From Pseudoglutamicibacter albus (GTDB lineage: Bacteria > Actinomycetota > Actinomycetes > Actinomycetales > Micrococcaceae): 64,000 nucleotides of DNA. The stretch lies in assembly GCF_022346425.1 (NCBI RefSeq), contig NZ_JAKRCW010000004.1, positions 62,001 through 126,000 of the forward strand, in the 5' to 3' direction. The notes beneath the pieces were generated by a model. That model searched no databases. It was not told the DNA's origin and saw nothing but the letters and a program-made list of their open reading frames with translations. Shown here in pieces: positions 36,653 to 45,747 of this stretch. The translations under genes and the position numbers were made by a program. Within the stretch, counting starts at the first letter, position 1, and each line of letters begins with the position of its first letter.

Positions 36653-37747
36653 CTAGTGGTCCGGATGGAGCGCGTCGGGGGCTTCTGGCATGAGGCCCAA
36701 GGCGGCCAGCCGGGCGGCGATGCGCCCACCATCGGGTTCATAGACCCACGGGACACCCGGGGTCGTGTTCATGATGGCGGCGTTACGCCCGCCGGCGAGC
36801 GCGGCTTCCGATGGGGTGAGTTGGCGGATCACGATCGCGGACACGTTGTCTGGGTAGCGGCGGGCGAATTCGGCGTAAATGTTGGGGTCTTTTTGGCCGT
36901 CGTCGCCGACCAGTAGCCAGGAGATGTCGGGGAATTCTCTGGCGAGGCGGCGTAGGTTGTCTACTTTGTGTTGGATGCCGGAGCGGAACCAGCGGCCTTC
37001 GACTGGCCCCCAGTCGGTGAGCAGTAGCGGGCCGTCGGGGAATAGGTTGCGGGCCATGAAGCGGCTGAGTGCCCGGTTTGTGTTCCACGCGCCCGTGGAG
37101 AGGTAGAGCGTGGGTGCGCCGGGGTGTGCGGTGGCGAAGCGGTCGAGGAACACTGCCATGCCTGGGGTTGGTACGCGTGCGTGTTCGTCGATGACGAAGG
37201 AGTTCCATGCCGCGAGTAGTGGGCGCGGGAGCATCGTGACTACAACGGTGTCGTCCACGTCGCAGATGATCCCGTGTTTTTGTTTCTCGTTGACCATGAA
37301 CACGTGCCCGCTGACGGGTTCGGAGTCATCGACGATGAATTCTACGTGGTGCCAGCCGGGTTCGAGGTTCACGGCGAGGCGTTCGTCGATCACGCCGCCG
37401 CGGTCTGAGTACACGTCATAGGTTGCGCCGTTGATGCGGATTGTGACGGGGTATTCCGCGACGGTGGGTGAGATGAAGTGACGCCATCCACGCACGCCTT
37501 CTTCAACGACTGCGGGCAGGTGGAGGTCTTCAAGCCGTGACCCGGGTTTCGCCATGACAACTCGTGCGAATACGCGCACCCACCCGTTTTCTCCGCTGCG
37601 GCCGTAGCCGCGGTATGGGACGACGGCGACTTTGTCTCCACGGCGTTGGGACATTTTGAGGCGGAAGTCTTGCCAACGGTCTTCAAGCGCGAGAGCGAAC
37701 TCTTTATGGGCTCGTTTGGTGTGCTGTTTTTTACCGTCTTTCATCAC
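36653..37747 (-). CDS. DUF2183 / App1-like phosphatase domain protein
   Basis: The 364-aa protein has a two-part layout: a beta-rich N-terminal half (residues 25-165), then a HAD-like App1 catalytic domain. The latter has GIICDVDDTVVVTMLPRP (nucleophile aspartates), TLYLSTGAWN, the FPDGPLLLTDWG segment and WLLVGDDGQKDPNIY. Eukaryotic App1 is a phosphatidate phosphatase; bacterial DUF2183 proteins are uncharacterised, so only a phosphatase fold is inferred. The start may be GTG 37747 or ATG 37744; no ribosome-binding site is visible, so a leaderless message is possible. It diverges from the inositol-phosphatase-like gene. Confidence 0.82.
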   Translation of the reverse strand: MMKDGKKQHTKRAHKEFALALEDRWQDFRLKMSQRRGDKVAVVPYRGYGRSGENGWVRVFARVVMAKPGSRLEDLHLPAVVEEGVRGWRHFISPTVAEYPVTIRINGATYDVYSDRGGVIDERLAVNLEPGWHHVEFIVDDSEPVSGHVFMVNEKQKHGIICDVDDTVVVTMLPRPLLAAWNSFVIDEHARVPTPGMAVFLDRFATAHPGAPTLYLSTGAWNTNRALSRFMARNLFPDGPLLLTDWGPVEGRWFRSGIQHKVDNLRRLAREFPDISWLLVGDDGQKDPNIYAEFARRYPDNVSAIVIRQLTPSEAALAGGRNAAIMNTTPGVPWVYEPDGGRIAARLAALGLMPEAPDALHPDH

Positions 37748-37862
37748 GCAACTAGTTTCTCATGTGGCACGGTCACGGAGGGTGCGGCGTCCCTCACACG
37801 GCAGTGGTTTCAGGTGGCGGCGGCTGGCATTTGGTTTGTGTGTTCTTGGTTAGGCTGAAGTT

Positions 37863-39059
37863 ATGAGTTCGGATGACTTTGATGCGCTGGAGGGGCTCGA
37901 TGCGGTAAAGGGTCGCGTGTGGCCTGGAGCTGAGGCGGTGGTCGCGCGGCTCGGGGTCGGAGAGCCTGAGCGTTTGCGGGATATCGCGGTGGATGCGGTT
38001 GCGGCTGTGGCGGCGGATGTTGAGGCTGCGTGGCGTGCCGGTGTGAGTGCGCAGCAGAAGTCTTCGGCGCACGATGTGGTGACTCAAACGGACATCGTGA
38101 CTGAAGCCCGGCTGGTTGAGTTCCTGCGCGAGCGGACCCCGCAGGCCGTGTTCCTCGGCGAAGAAGGCGCTGGTGAGGATGGCGTTGGCGAGGATGGCGC
38201 TGGTGAGGGCGGACCGGGTACCGACAGCGGGGCCGGCGCCGATGTCGACAAGGCCGGCGTTCCCGCCGCAGGAGTGGTGTGCTGGGTTATTGACCCGATC
38301 GACGGGACGAGTAATTTTGTTCACGGCCTCCCGGATTTTGGGATTTCGGTTGCCGCGGTCGTGGATGGTGTCCCGGTGGCCGGGGTTGTGCGCGCGCCTG
38401 CATTGGAGCGTATGTGGCGCGCGTGGATCGGCGCGGACGGGGTCGTGGTCTCTCAGCAACGTGACTTTCAGCAGCGCACCTTTGACTCTGCAGGCGGCGC
38501 GGACGCTTGGGTTCCATGCGCGTCTTCTGGCCGCGGTGCTGAATCGTTATGCGCGCTGGTCACGGATCACCCGCATCCTGAAGCCCTCGAGGTCTCGCCC
38601 GATGCGGCACGCGAGTTTTCTGACCTTGTGCAGGCCTTCGCGACGGTGCGCCGACATGTGTGCACCACGGTGGATGTGTGCAGACTGGCCTCGGGGGTGC
38701 ATGATGCAGTGCTCGGCCCGGCCGTGAAACCGTGGGATATCGCTGCCGCGGCTTTGATCGCAGTGGGTTCGGGGGCCACGTGGCTTTATGGTGGCCGCCG
38801 CGCTGGTATTCCGGGGCCTTCCTCAGCTCCCGTTGCCCTGCTCAGCCGCGGCGCAGGCCCTGGCACAAGCGCCTGTTCCGGCGCTGCCTCTACCAGCGAC
38901 GCGGACTCCAGTTCCCGACGCGCCAGCGACACGGACTCCGGTTCCGGCGGCAGTGTTCTGGATGCGCCGATGTTCCTGGTGCATGCGAACGGCGCGAGCG
39001 TTCCGACCGCGCGGAAGATCCTCAACCAGATGATCGCCCGGACGCTTCCAAACGACTAA
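37863..39059 (+). CDS. Inositol monophosphatase family protein with low-complexity inserts
   Basis: The metal-dependent phosphatase core is intact: DVVTQTDIVTEARLVEFL, FLGEEG (metal-binding glutamate), WVIDPIDGTSNFVHGLP (signature with the metal aspartates), and KPWDIAAAALI near the C-terminus. At 398 aa it is longer than the usual 260-290. The excess is two inserts: an acidic GEDGxG stretch after residue 100 and a S/D/R-rich stretch near residue 345, each coded by tandem DNA repeats. The substrate may be inositol phosphate, histidinol phosphate or another sugar phosphate. The ribosome-binding site is weak. No operon partner is obvious. Confidence 0.85.
   Translation: MSSDDFDALEGLDAVKGRVWPGAEAVVARLGVGEPERLRDIAVDAVAAVAADVEAAWRAGVSAQQKSSAHDVVTQTDIVTEARLVEFLRERTPQAVFLGEEGAGEDGVGEDGAGEGGPGTDSGAGADVDKAGVPAAGVVCWVIDPIDGTSNFVHGLPDFGISVAAVVDGVPVAGVVRAPALERMWRAWIGADGVVVSQQRDFQQRTFDSAGGADAWVPCASSGRGAESLCALVTDHPHPEALEVSPDAAREFSDLVQAFATVRRHVCTTVDVCRLASGVHDAVLGPAVKPWDIAAAALIAVGSGATWLYGGRRAGIPGPSSAPVALLSRGAGPGTSACSGAASTSDADSSSRRASDTDSGSGGSVLDAPMFLVHANGASVPTARKILNQMIARTLPND
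38160..38219 (+). repeat. 15-bp in-frame tandem repeat inside the inositol-phosphatase-like gene
   Basis: Four 15-base units start at 38160, 38175, 38190 and 38205 (GAGGATGGCGCTGGT is the best match), coding EDGAG-type pentapeptides. They lie between the glutamate motif and the PIDGT motif, where a surface loop is expected. Confidence 0.65.
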
Positions 39060-39095
39060 CGGAAACTTCCGGAGAATTAAAGGTGGCATAACTTT

Positions 39096-40322
39096 TTGCC
39101 CGGCACCGGCGTCGAAAGTTTTTCTAAACTGGTGCCCGTGAGTACCTCATCGTCTTCGCCTGCCCGCCCCTCCCCCACCCAAAACCCCAACGATAACTCT
39201 CCAGCCCAGCGCCCGGATTCCCAACGACCGGAGCCAACACCCGCACAGATCCGCCGTTGGCGCCGCTATTTGGCTGATGAGTTGACGGAGGGCGCGATCT
39301 ATGAGGCGCTCGCCGCGAAAGTGAAGTCCCCGGAGGATGCCCGCATTCTGAAGGGGCTCGCCGCAGCTGAGGAGCGTCACGCTGATCATTGGCGTGAGCT
39401 TTTAGGTGAGCACGCTAAGCCGTCGCGGCCTTCGGTCCAGCGGTCGCTTCTGCGTTTTTTGGCTACGCATTTCGGTTCGATTTTCGTTTTGGCGTTGGTC
39501 CAGCGTGCCGAGGGCAATAACCCGTATGCGAAGGATTCGGATGTTCCAGACAAGATGGCCGCGGACGAGTTGGTGCATGAGGAGGTTGTGCGCGGGCTCG
39601 CCACAGAGGGCCGGATGCGGCTTTCGGGTAATTTCCGTGCCGCGGTGTTCGGTGCTAACGATGGTTTGGTGTCTAACTTCGCGCTCGTGTTAGGTATCGG
39701 CGCGACCGGTGTTGCGCCGTCGATCGTGATGTTTACGGGTATCGCGGGCCTGCTCGCGGGCGCGTTGTCGATGGGTGCTGGCGAGTTCGTTTCGATTCGT
39801 TCCCAGCGGGAACTTTTGGATGCCTCCCGGCCAACGCACGCAACCTTGCATGCCGCCCCACACCTAGATATTGACGAGAACGAGCTTGTGCTGGTGTATC
39901 TGGCACGAGGAATGTCCCAGGCCGCTGCTGAGCATCGCGCCGCTGAACGCATGGGCCGCTTCGATTGCGACTGCGACCCGTCTACGTCTCTGCCGTTGCC
40001 GCATGAGGAGCGTTCCCTGCCAGGTGATGAGGAGCTCGACGGGCACGGCAGCGCGTGGGGTGCGGCGACATCGTCCTTCGTGATGTTTTCGATCGGTGCG
40101 ATCATCCCGATCCTCCCTTACATCTTCGGTATATCCGGCCTCGGCGCCGTGCTCGTGGCTACCGTGCTTGTCAGCGCTGCTCTGCTCATCACGGGGGGCT
40201 TTGTGGGGCTGATCTCCGGTTCTCCCCCGGTATCGCGTGGGTTCCGGCAACTGTTCATCGGCCTGGGCGCCGCAGCTGTGACCTACGGGCTGGGTCTGGC
40301 TTTCGGCACCGTCGCCTTATAG
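39096..40322 (+). CDS. Rubrerythrin-like / VIT1-CCC1 fusion transporter
   Basis: The N-terminal 170 residues hold a ferritin-like di-iron bundle (ELTEGAIYEALAAK and EERHADHW, two of the E/ExxH motifs) and the last 230 a VIT1/CCC1 membrane domain with ANDGLVSNFALVLGIG, GAGEFVSIRSQRELL and GAIIPILPYIFG. Related fused proteins (MbfA) export iron or manganese and use the ferritin-like domain to sense or load metal. Start choice is open: TTG 39096 with AAAGGTGG 9 bases upstream, or GTG 39132/39138 with none. The first 40 residues are disordered in any case. It fits the iron theme of the region at 43.8-50.3 kb. Confidence 0.85.
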   Translation: MPGTGVESFSKLVPVSTSSSSPARPSPTQNPNDNSPAQRPDSQRPEPTPAQIRRWRRYLADELTEGAIYEALAAKVKSPEDARILKGLAAAEERHADHWRELLGEHAKPSRPSVQRSLLRFLATHFGSIFVLALVQRAEGNNPYAKDSDVPDKMAADELVHEEVVRGLATEGRMRLSGNFRAAVFGANDGLVSNFALVLGIGATGVAPSIVMFTGIAGLLAGALSMGAGEFVSIRSQRELLDASRPTHATLHAAPHLDIDENELVLVYLARGMSQAAAEHRAAERMGRFDCDCDPSTSLPLPHEERSLPGDEELDGHGSAWGAATSSFVMFSIGAIIPILPYIFGISGLGAVLVATVLVSAALLITGGFVGLISGSPPVSRGFRQLFIGLGAAAVTYGLGLAFGTVAL

Positions 40323-40406
40323 AACCCGCCACACGCGGTGCAGAACCCCTCGGCATGACGTCCCCGATTTCATGACACCTGCCTCAGGATGAGAAACTAT
40401 GCGGTG

Positions 40407-43400
40407 ATGAGTTCTGCGAAGTTTCCTTTGGTTGATGCCCGTGAGGTCCTGAAGAAGGTCGGTGGTGGCTCTTTTACCCGCGGGAAAATGCTGGTTGATG
40501 CGGGTAAGTTGTCTGAGCTTTCGTGGGATTCGGATGCGTTGGTGCTGACTGGCACAGTGGTCGATGACGATGTTGAGGCTCGCGCGCATGTCACGTTGGT
40601 TGCGGATCAGTCTGGGTTCTTGATTGGTGAGATGACCTGCAGCGCGGACGAGGAGCCGGGTTGTAAGCATGCTGCCGCTGTGTTGATCGATTCGAATGCC
40701 CGCCATATGAAGGCGAAGGATGAGCGGGAGGCGGAGGAGGCTCTGCAGCCTGTTGACGCCGAGTGGGAGCAGGCTCTGTACCGGATTGTGGAGAGCGGGC
40801 GTGCTGGCCGTGACGGTCAGAAACCTGAGGATATTCAGCCGCTGGGTTTGCAGTTTGAGTTGCGTGATTCCCGGGATGCCTCGAGGCGCCAGTATGGCGC
40901 GGGGCAGAACCCGAAGGCTGTGGGTGCGCGTGGTGTGCGTAGCCGGTTCACGTTGGCGATCCGCCCTGTGATCCGTAACCCGCAGGGCCGTTGGATTCGT
41001 TCTGCTTTGCGGTGGAACACGATTTCTTTCAAGACCTATGGTTTGCCGTTGGATCCGGAGCAGCACCGGTGGTTCTGTCAGTTGGTTCCTCTGTATAGGG
41101 CTAATGGGGAGCTGTATTTCGGCGAGGATAACGACTGGCTCATTTTCGATGATTTCGCCTCCGGCTTGGTGTTTTCCTTGCTTGAGGAGGCTCACGAGCT
41201 GGGGATCGAACTCGTGGGTTCCAGTGAAATCTCCGGTATCGAGCTGGTTGATGCCGGCCGCGTGTATTTCGATGCGCAGCGCAGCGATGAGGGTCTCGAG
41301 CTAACTCCGACGATGGACATCGGCTCCCGTACTATCGCGCTAGGTGAGGACGTCGTGGCGGGCAGTGTGGGTCGGCATGGTGTGTGGGCGTTGGCTGAGG
41401 ATGGCCACACCATAGAGATCGCCCCGGTGGAGCACACGTTGGAGCCGGAGACTCGTTTCTTGGTGCGCCGCCCGTCGACCATCACGGTCCCCGCTGGTGA
41501 ACAGCGGCAGTTCTTCTCGGGCCTGTATCAGCGTTTGGGTCGCCGCGTTTCTTTTGTGTCCCGTGATGGTTCGGTTTCGTTGCCGCAGATCACTCCCCCG
41601 TCGTTGGTTGTTGTTGCGACGTATCAACCGGACGATGTGGTGGTCGTCGATTCGGAGATCGATTACGGTGCCGCTGGACTCGATGATTACGCCCGCGATG
41701 TGCAGGCTGAGGGGCAGTTGCGTTCCGCGGCGCTGAAGGTTTTGGTCAATCACGGCTGGGATGAGCTCGAGCCCCATCGCAGTAACGGCGGCCTGGTTTC
41801 GCATACGCTCGAGGGGCTTGCCACCGTAGACTTCGTCCGCCGCGGCCTGCCTGCTTTGGAACGGACCCCGCACGTGCGGGTGCTCGATGTGGGTAGGCGT
41901 CCTGTCTATAAGGAACTTACCGAGGCCCCCGAGCTCACGGTGACCACGGTTGAGTCGGATAAGAACGACTGGTTTGATCTAGGTTTGATGATCACGGTGG
42001 GTGACCGCCGGATCCCTTATGCCGATATTCTGCGGGCGCTCTCCGCCGGGCAGAAGCGCATGCTGATGTCGGATAAGACCTACGTCTCGCTTGATCAGCC
42101 GCTCTTCCACCAGCTTCGCAGCCTCATCGAGGAAGCGAACATGCTGAAAGAGAACCCGAAAGACCCGTTGCGGATCACCCGCTATCAAGTGAACCTGTGG
42201 GACGAGCTGGCCGGTTTAGCGACTGAGGTGTCCGGCCCGGATTCCTGGTATGCGGCCATCTCCGGTCTAGCGACGGGTTCGGAGAAAGCGAGTGAAACCC
42301 CGGTCCCTGACACTGTCGATGCCACGTTGCGCCCGTATCAGGTGGATGGTTTCCGTTGGCTCGCTTCGCTGTGGCGGCAGGGTCTCGGCGGGATCCTGGC
42401 TGATGACATGGGCCTGGGTAAAACACTGCAGATCATCACCTTGTTAGTCCACATGCGCGAAGCATGGACGCGCGAGGAGCAGAGCGCACCCGACCTGCCT
42501 GCCGCATCGGACGCTGCAGACACAGCCTCAGCCGCCGCATCGGATGCTAGCGCGCACACCGCCTTGATGGGCGGCGCCGGCCCGGTTTTGGTGGTCGCGC
42601 CGACCTCGGTGGTTCCTAACTGGCTGGCTGAGTTGCGCCGGTTCGCCCCGGGCGTGAGGGTTGCCGGGGTGCGGGATACGCAGGCGAAAGCGGCTCAGTC
42701 GCTGGCTGAGGTCGCCGCGCACAACGATGTGGTGGTGACCTCCTATACGCTGTTCCGTCTGGATTCGGATGTTTATCACGACGTGGAATGGGCGGCGCTG
42801 ATCCTGGATGAGGCGCAGTTCGTGAAGAATAAATCCACGAAGGCACACCAGACGGCGCGTGAGTTGAAGGCTCGTGTGAAGTTCGCGATCACGGGTACTC
42901 CGCTTGAGAACAACCTTATGGAGTTGTGGGCGCTGCTGGCGATCACTTCCCCTGGGTTGTTCCCGTCCTCGAGTAAGTTCGCTGAAGTGTTTGGCCGTCC
43001 CATCGAACGGATGGGTGCTGTTGAGCCGTTGGAGCGGTTGCGCCGCAGGGTGCGTCCGTTCATGCTGCGGCGCACCAAGACTGAAGTGATGACGGACCTG
43101 CCGAGCAAGCAAGAGCAGGTTCTGGCGATCGACCTTTCGGATGAGCACCGCCGGATCTATGACACGCGGCTGCAGCGTGAGCGGCAGAAGGTTCTGCATC
43201 TGGTGGAGGACATCAACCGGAACCGTTTCACGATCTTCACCTCGCTCACCACGTTGCGCCTCATGGCGTTGGATCCCGCGTTGGTGGATGAGGAAGAGTT
43301 CGCCGATGTCGGTTCAGCCAAGCTGGATACTCTGTTGGACTACCTGAACTCGCTCCTGGCTGAAGGCCACCGTGCGCTGGTGTTCTCCCAGTTCACGTCC

Positions 43401-43820
43401 TTCCTCAAACGCGCTGGTGCCCGACTCGATGAGGCGGGGATCGACTACGCATACCTGGATGGCGCTACCCGCAACCGTGAAGAGGCAATCCAAGAGTTCA
43501 AGGACGGCGAGGCCCCGGTGTTCTTGATCTCGCTCAAGGCCGGCGGTTTCGGGCTGAACCTCACGGAGGCTGACTACATCTTCCTCATGGATCCGTGGTG
43601 GAACCCGGCCGCGGAGGCTCAGGCGGTGGACCGTGCCCACCGCATCGGACAGACCCGCAACGTCATGGTGTACCGCATGGTCTCTGCTGGAACCATCGAA
43701 GAGAAGGTCGTGGCTCTGCAGGATGCCAAACGCGAGCTCATCACATCCGTCATGGACGGCGGCGACGGATTCGGTTCCGCGCTCAGCGCGGACGACATCC
43801 GCGAACTGCTCGCCGAATAG
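40407..43820 (+). CDS. SNF2 family DEAD/DEAH helicase
   Basis: This protein of about 1137 residues is a bacterial SWI2/SNF2 ATPase. The ATPase core starts near residue 635: RPYQVDGFRWL, Walker A DDMGLGKTLQ (about 665), VVAPTSVVPNW, DEAQ box LILDEAQFVKN (about 800), TGTPLENNLMELW, and in the second lobe LVFSQFTSFLKRAG and DPWWNPAAEAQAVDRAHRIGQ (about 1080). The N-terminal 600 residues include a SWIM-like zinc motif around residue 75 (MTCSADEEPGCKHAAAVL) in which the second cysteine of the CxC pair is missing. It probably remodels protein-DNA or RNA polymerase complexes. The start may also be ATG 40389. Confidence 0.9.
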   Translation: MSSAKFPLVDAREVLKKVGGGSFTRGKMLVDAGKLSELSWDSDALVLTGTVVDDDVEARAHVTLVADQSGFLIGEMTCSADEEPGCKHAAAVLIDSNARHMKAKDEREAEEALQPVDAEWEQALYRIVESGRAGRDGQKPEDIQPLGLQFELRDSRDASRRQYGAGQNPKAVGARGVRSRFTLAIRPVIRNPQGRWIRSALRWNTISFKTYGLPLDPEQHRWFCQLVPLYRANGELYFGEDNDWLIFDDFASGLVFSLLEEAHELGIELVGSSEISGIELVDAGRVYFDAQRSDEGLELTPTMDIGSRTIALGEDVVAGSVGRHGVWALAEDGHTIEIAPVEHTLEPETRFLVRRPSTITVPAGEQRQFFSGLYQRLGRRVSFVSRDGSVSLPQITPPSLVVVATYQPDDVVVVDSEIDYGAAGLDDYARDVQAEGQLRSAALKVLVNHGWDELEPHRSNGGLVSHTLEGLATVDFVRRGLPALERTPHVRVLDVGRRPVYKELTEAPELTVTTVESDKNDWFDLGLMITVGDRRIPYADILRALSAGQKRMLMSDKTYVSLDQPLFHQLRSLIEEANMLKENPKDPLRITRYQVNLWDELAGLATEVSGPDSWYAAISGLATGSEKASETPVPDTVDATLRPYQVDGFRWLASLWRQGLGGILADDMGLGKTLQIITLLVHMREAWTREEQSAPDLPAASDAADTASAAASDASAHTALMGGAGPVLVVAPTSVVPNWLAELRRFAPGVRVAGVRDTQAKAAQSLAEVAAHNDVVVTSYTLFRLDSDVYHDVEWAALILDEAQFVKNKSTKAHQTARELKARVKFAITGTPLENNLMELWALLAITSPGLFPSSSKFAEVFGRPIERMGAVEPLERLRRRVRPFMLRRTKTEVMTDLPSKQEQVLAIDLSDEHRRIYDTRLQRERQKVLHLVEDINRNRFTIFTSLTTLRLMALDPALVDEEEFADVGSAKLDTLLDYLNSLLAEGHRALVFSQFTSFLKRAGARLDEAGIDYAYLDGATRNREEAIQEFKDGEAPVFLISLKAGGFGLNLTEADYIFLMDPWWNPAAEAQAVDRAHRIGQTRNVMVYRMVSAGTIEEKVVALQDAKRELITSVMDGGDGFGSALSADDIRELLAE

Positions 43821-43834
43821 GCCCCACCTCGCGC

Positions 43835-44689
43835 TTAGCTTTCCGTGATTCCGGCGCTGTTGTTGCCGCTGCCGCTGTTGTGGCTAACACTGTGGGTGTC
43901 GCGTGGTTTCAGGAACCGGCAGGGCCGTACGGGGCTGATGCGTGTGCGGCCGGCGGCTTCGAACACTTCGAGTGAGGTCCGGTAGACCGAGCTCAACAGC
44001 CGCGCGTCACAGACTTCCGCCGTGGCTCCGGCGGCGCGGACCCTGCCTTGGTCGAGCACGATGAGGTCATCTGCGTAGGATGCGGCGGCGTCGAGGTCGT
44101 GGATCACCACCACAACTGCGGAACCTTGGGCGGCGAACTCTTGAGTCAGTGCCAGGGTGTGTTCGGCGTAGGCGACGTCCATCGCAGCGGTGGGTTCATC
44201 GAGCAAGAGGACCCGGCCCGCGCACATCGGGAAAGCCTGGGCGATGACCCGCGCAAACGCGGTTCGTTGGCGCTCCCCGCCCGAAAGGGTCGTGATTTCA
44301 CGATCGAGCAGGTGGCTGAGCCCAGTCAGCTCGATCGCTTGCTCAACGGCTGTGCTGTTGGCTGGGTTGGTTCCCCACGGGGTGCGCCCCATCTCCACTA
44401 TTTCCCGGATCGTGTAAGGGAAGGCGACATCCGAGTTCTGGTTCATGACGGCACGCTGTTGGGCTAGTTCCAGGTGCGGGATCGTGTGTATGTCTACCCC
44501 ATTGACCCGAACTACCCCTCGGCGTGGGTGGGTGAAGCCGGCGAGCGCGGCCAGCAGTGTCGATTTCCCTGCTCCGTTCGGGCCGATGATCCCGGTCACG
44601 GCTCCTTGCCGCACAGACACTGTTACGGAGTCGAGCAGCGTTGCGCCGTTGATGGTGATGTTCAGGTCTTCGGCTTCGAGCGCGTTCAT
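43835..44689 (-). CDS. hmuV: Haem ABC importer ATP-binding protein
   Basis: HmuV energises haem import. It has Walker A GIIGPNGAGKST, Q-loop MNQNSD, signature LSGGERQRTAFARV and Walker B VLLLDEPTAAMD, with the HD switch in VVVIHDLDAAASYADDL. At 284 aa it carries a 30-residue C-terminal tail beyond the usual end. It overlaps hmuU by 4 bases (ATGA), and GGAGG lies about 10 bases upstream of the start. The haem rather than siderophore assignment rests on the adjoining HtaA-domain protein and haem oxygenase. Confidence 0.9.
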   Translation of the reverse strand: MNALEAEDLNITINGATLLDSVTVSVRQGAVTGIIGPNGAGKSTLLAALAGFTHPRRGVVRVNGVDIHTIPHLELAQQRAVMNQNSDVAFPYTIREIVEMGRTPWGTNPANSTAVEQAIELTGLSHLLDREITTLSGGERQRTAFARVIAQAFPMCAGRVLLLDEPTAAMDVAYAEHTLALTQEFAAQGSAVVVVIHDLDAAASYADDLIVLDQGRVRAAGATAEVCDARLLSSVYRTSLEVFEAAGRTRISPVRPCRFLKPRDTHSVSHNSGSGNNSAGITES

Positions 44690-45747
44690 GACCTGATGCC
44701 TCCTTTTTTGAGGGTTCCGCGCAGCAAGACGATGAAGACGGGTCCGCCTACGAGTGCGGTGAAGACGCCGACGGGGATGTCGCTGAGCGGGATCAGTGTG
44801 CGGGCCGCGGTGTCGGCGAGTCCAAGCAGGGTTGCCCCACCCAGGAGGGATAGCGGGACGAGGTATTTATGGGAGGGCCCCACTATGAGCCGTAGAGCGT
44901 GGGGGACGACGAGCCCCACGAATCCGATCATCCCGGAGAACGCGACCGCGGTTCCGGTCAGGATGCAGACGAGGATCACGCTGATGAACCGTAGCCGTTC
45001 GACGTTGATTCCGGTTCCGTGGGCGGCGGCGTCCCCGAGTGCCAGAACGTCGAGCCTGTTCCTATAGAGCCAGATGCATAGGGCTGTCACGGCGAGCACG
45101 GCGAGGCACACGCCTACTTGCTCCCAGCGGGCCGCGGCGAGGGATCCCATTTGCCAGAAGATGATTTCTTCGCGCGAGCTTGTGTCCCCCAGGTACACCA
45201 GGAAGCTGGTGAGTGCCCCGCCGATTGCGTTGATCGCGATACCGGTCAACACGAGCGTGAGTACCAGGACCTTACCCGAGCCTTTGGCGAGCATCCACAC
45301 GCATGCGGTGGCGATCATCGCGCCGATGAATGCGCTGACTGGCAGGACCCAGGAGCCAGTCGATGTGTATCCGAAGACGATGGCGAGGCACGCGCCGACG
45401 CTCGCGCCGGCGCTGACGCCTACAACGCTTGGTTCAGCTAGCGGGTTGGCGAAGATGCCTTGCATCACGGTGCCGGCTAACGCGAGGCTCGCCCCGATGA
45501 CCGCTGCGAGCAGGGCTCTCGGGAACCGGATCGTCCACAGCGCGGCGTCGGTCGGGTTGTCGGTGGGTTCGGCCCCATCGAACGCGACTCTCTTGATTGA
45601 ACTGAGGACTTCTATGGGTGTTGTCGCGTACTGGCCAGCCGCGGACGAGATCAGCAGAACACACACCACGGCAATGGTCAGTACGATGCCGGTGAGCCAA
45701 GCCGCGCGTGCCCTCGCGCTACGGTTGCTCGCCACGGTCTGGGTCAT
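44686..45747 (-). CDS. hmuU: Haem ABC importer permease (FecCD family)
   Basis: The 353-aa protein has about ten transmembrane helices and the FecCD signatures GAVLALAGT-like ASLALAGTVMQGIFANPLAEP, VGVSAGASVGACLA, and FVGLVVPHALRLIVGPSHKYLVPLS, which contacts the ATPase. It forms the membrane channel of the haem importer. Both ends overlap neighbours by 4 bases (hmuT upstream, hmuV downstream), so the three are one transcript with coupled translation. Confidence 0.92.
   Translation of the reverse strand: MTQTVASNRSARARAAWLTGIVLTIAVVCVLLISSAAGQYATTPIEVLSSIKRVAFDGAEPTDNPTDAALWTIRFPRALLAAVIGASLALAGTVMQGIFANPLAEPSVVGVSAGASVGACLAIVFGYTSTGSWVLPVSAFIGAMIATACVWMLAKGSGKVLVLTLVLTGIAINAIGGALTSFLVYLGDTSSREEIIFWQMGSLAAARWEQVGVCLAVLAVTALCIWLYRNRLDVLALGDAAAHGTGINVERLRFISVILVCILTGTAVAFSGMIGFVGLVVPHALRLIVGPSHKYLVPLSLLGGATLLGLADTAARTLIPLSDIPVGVFTALVGGPVFIVLLRGTLKKGGIRS

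Noticed and set aside
35989-36756. Minus-strand open frame across the thioesterase gene and the 12-bp repeat.
   Set aside because: It is out of frame with the hotdog domain, is dominated by R/P residues and repeat-derived peptides, and starts inside the DUF2183 gene without a ribosome-binding site.
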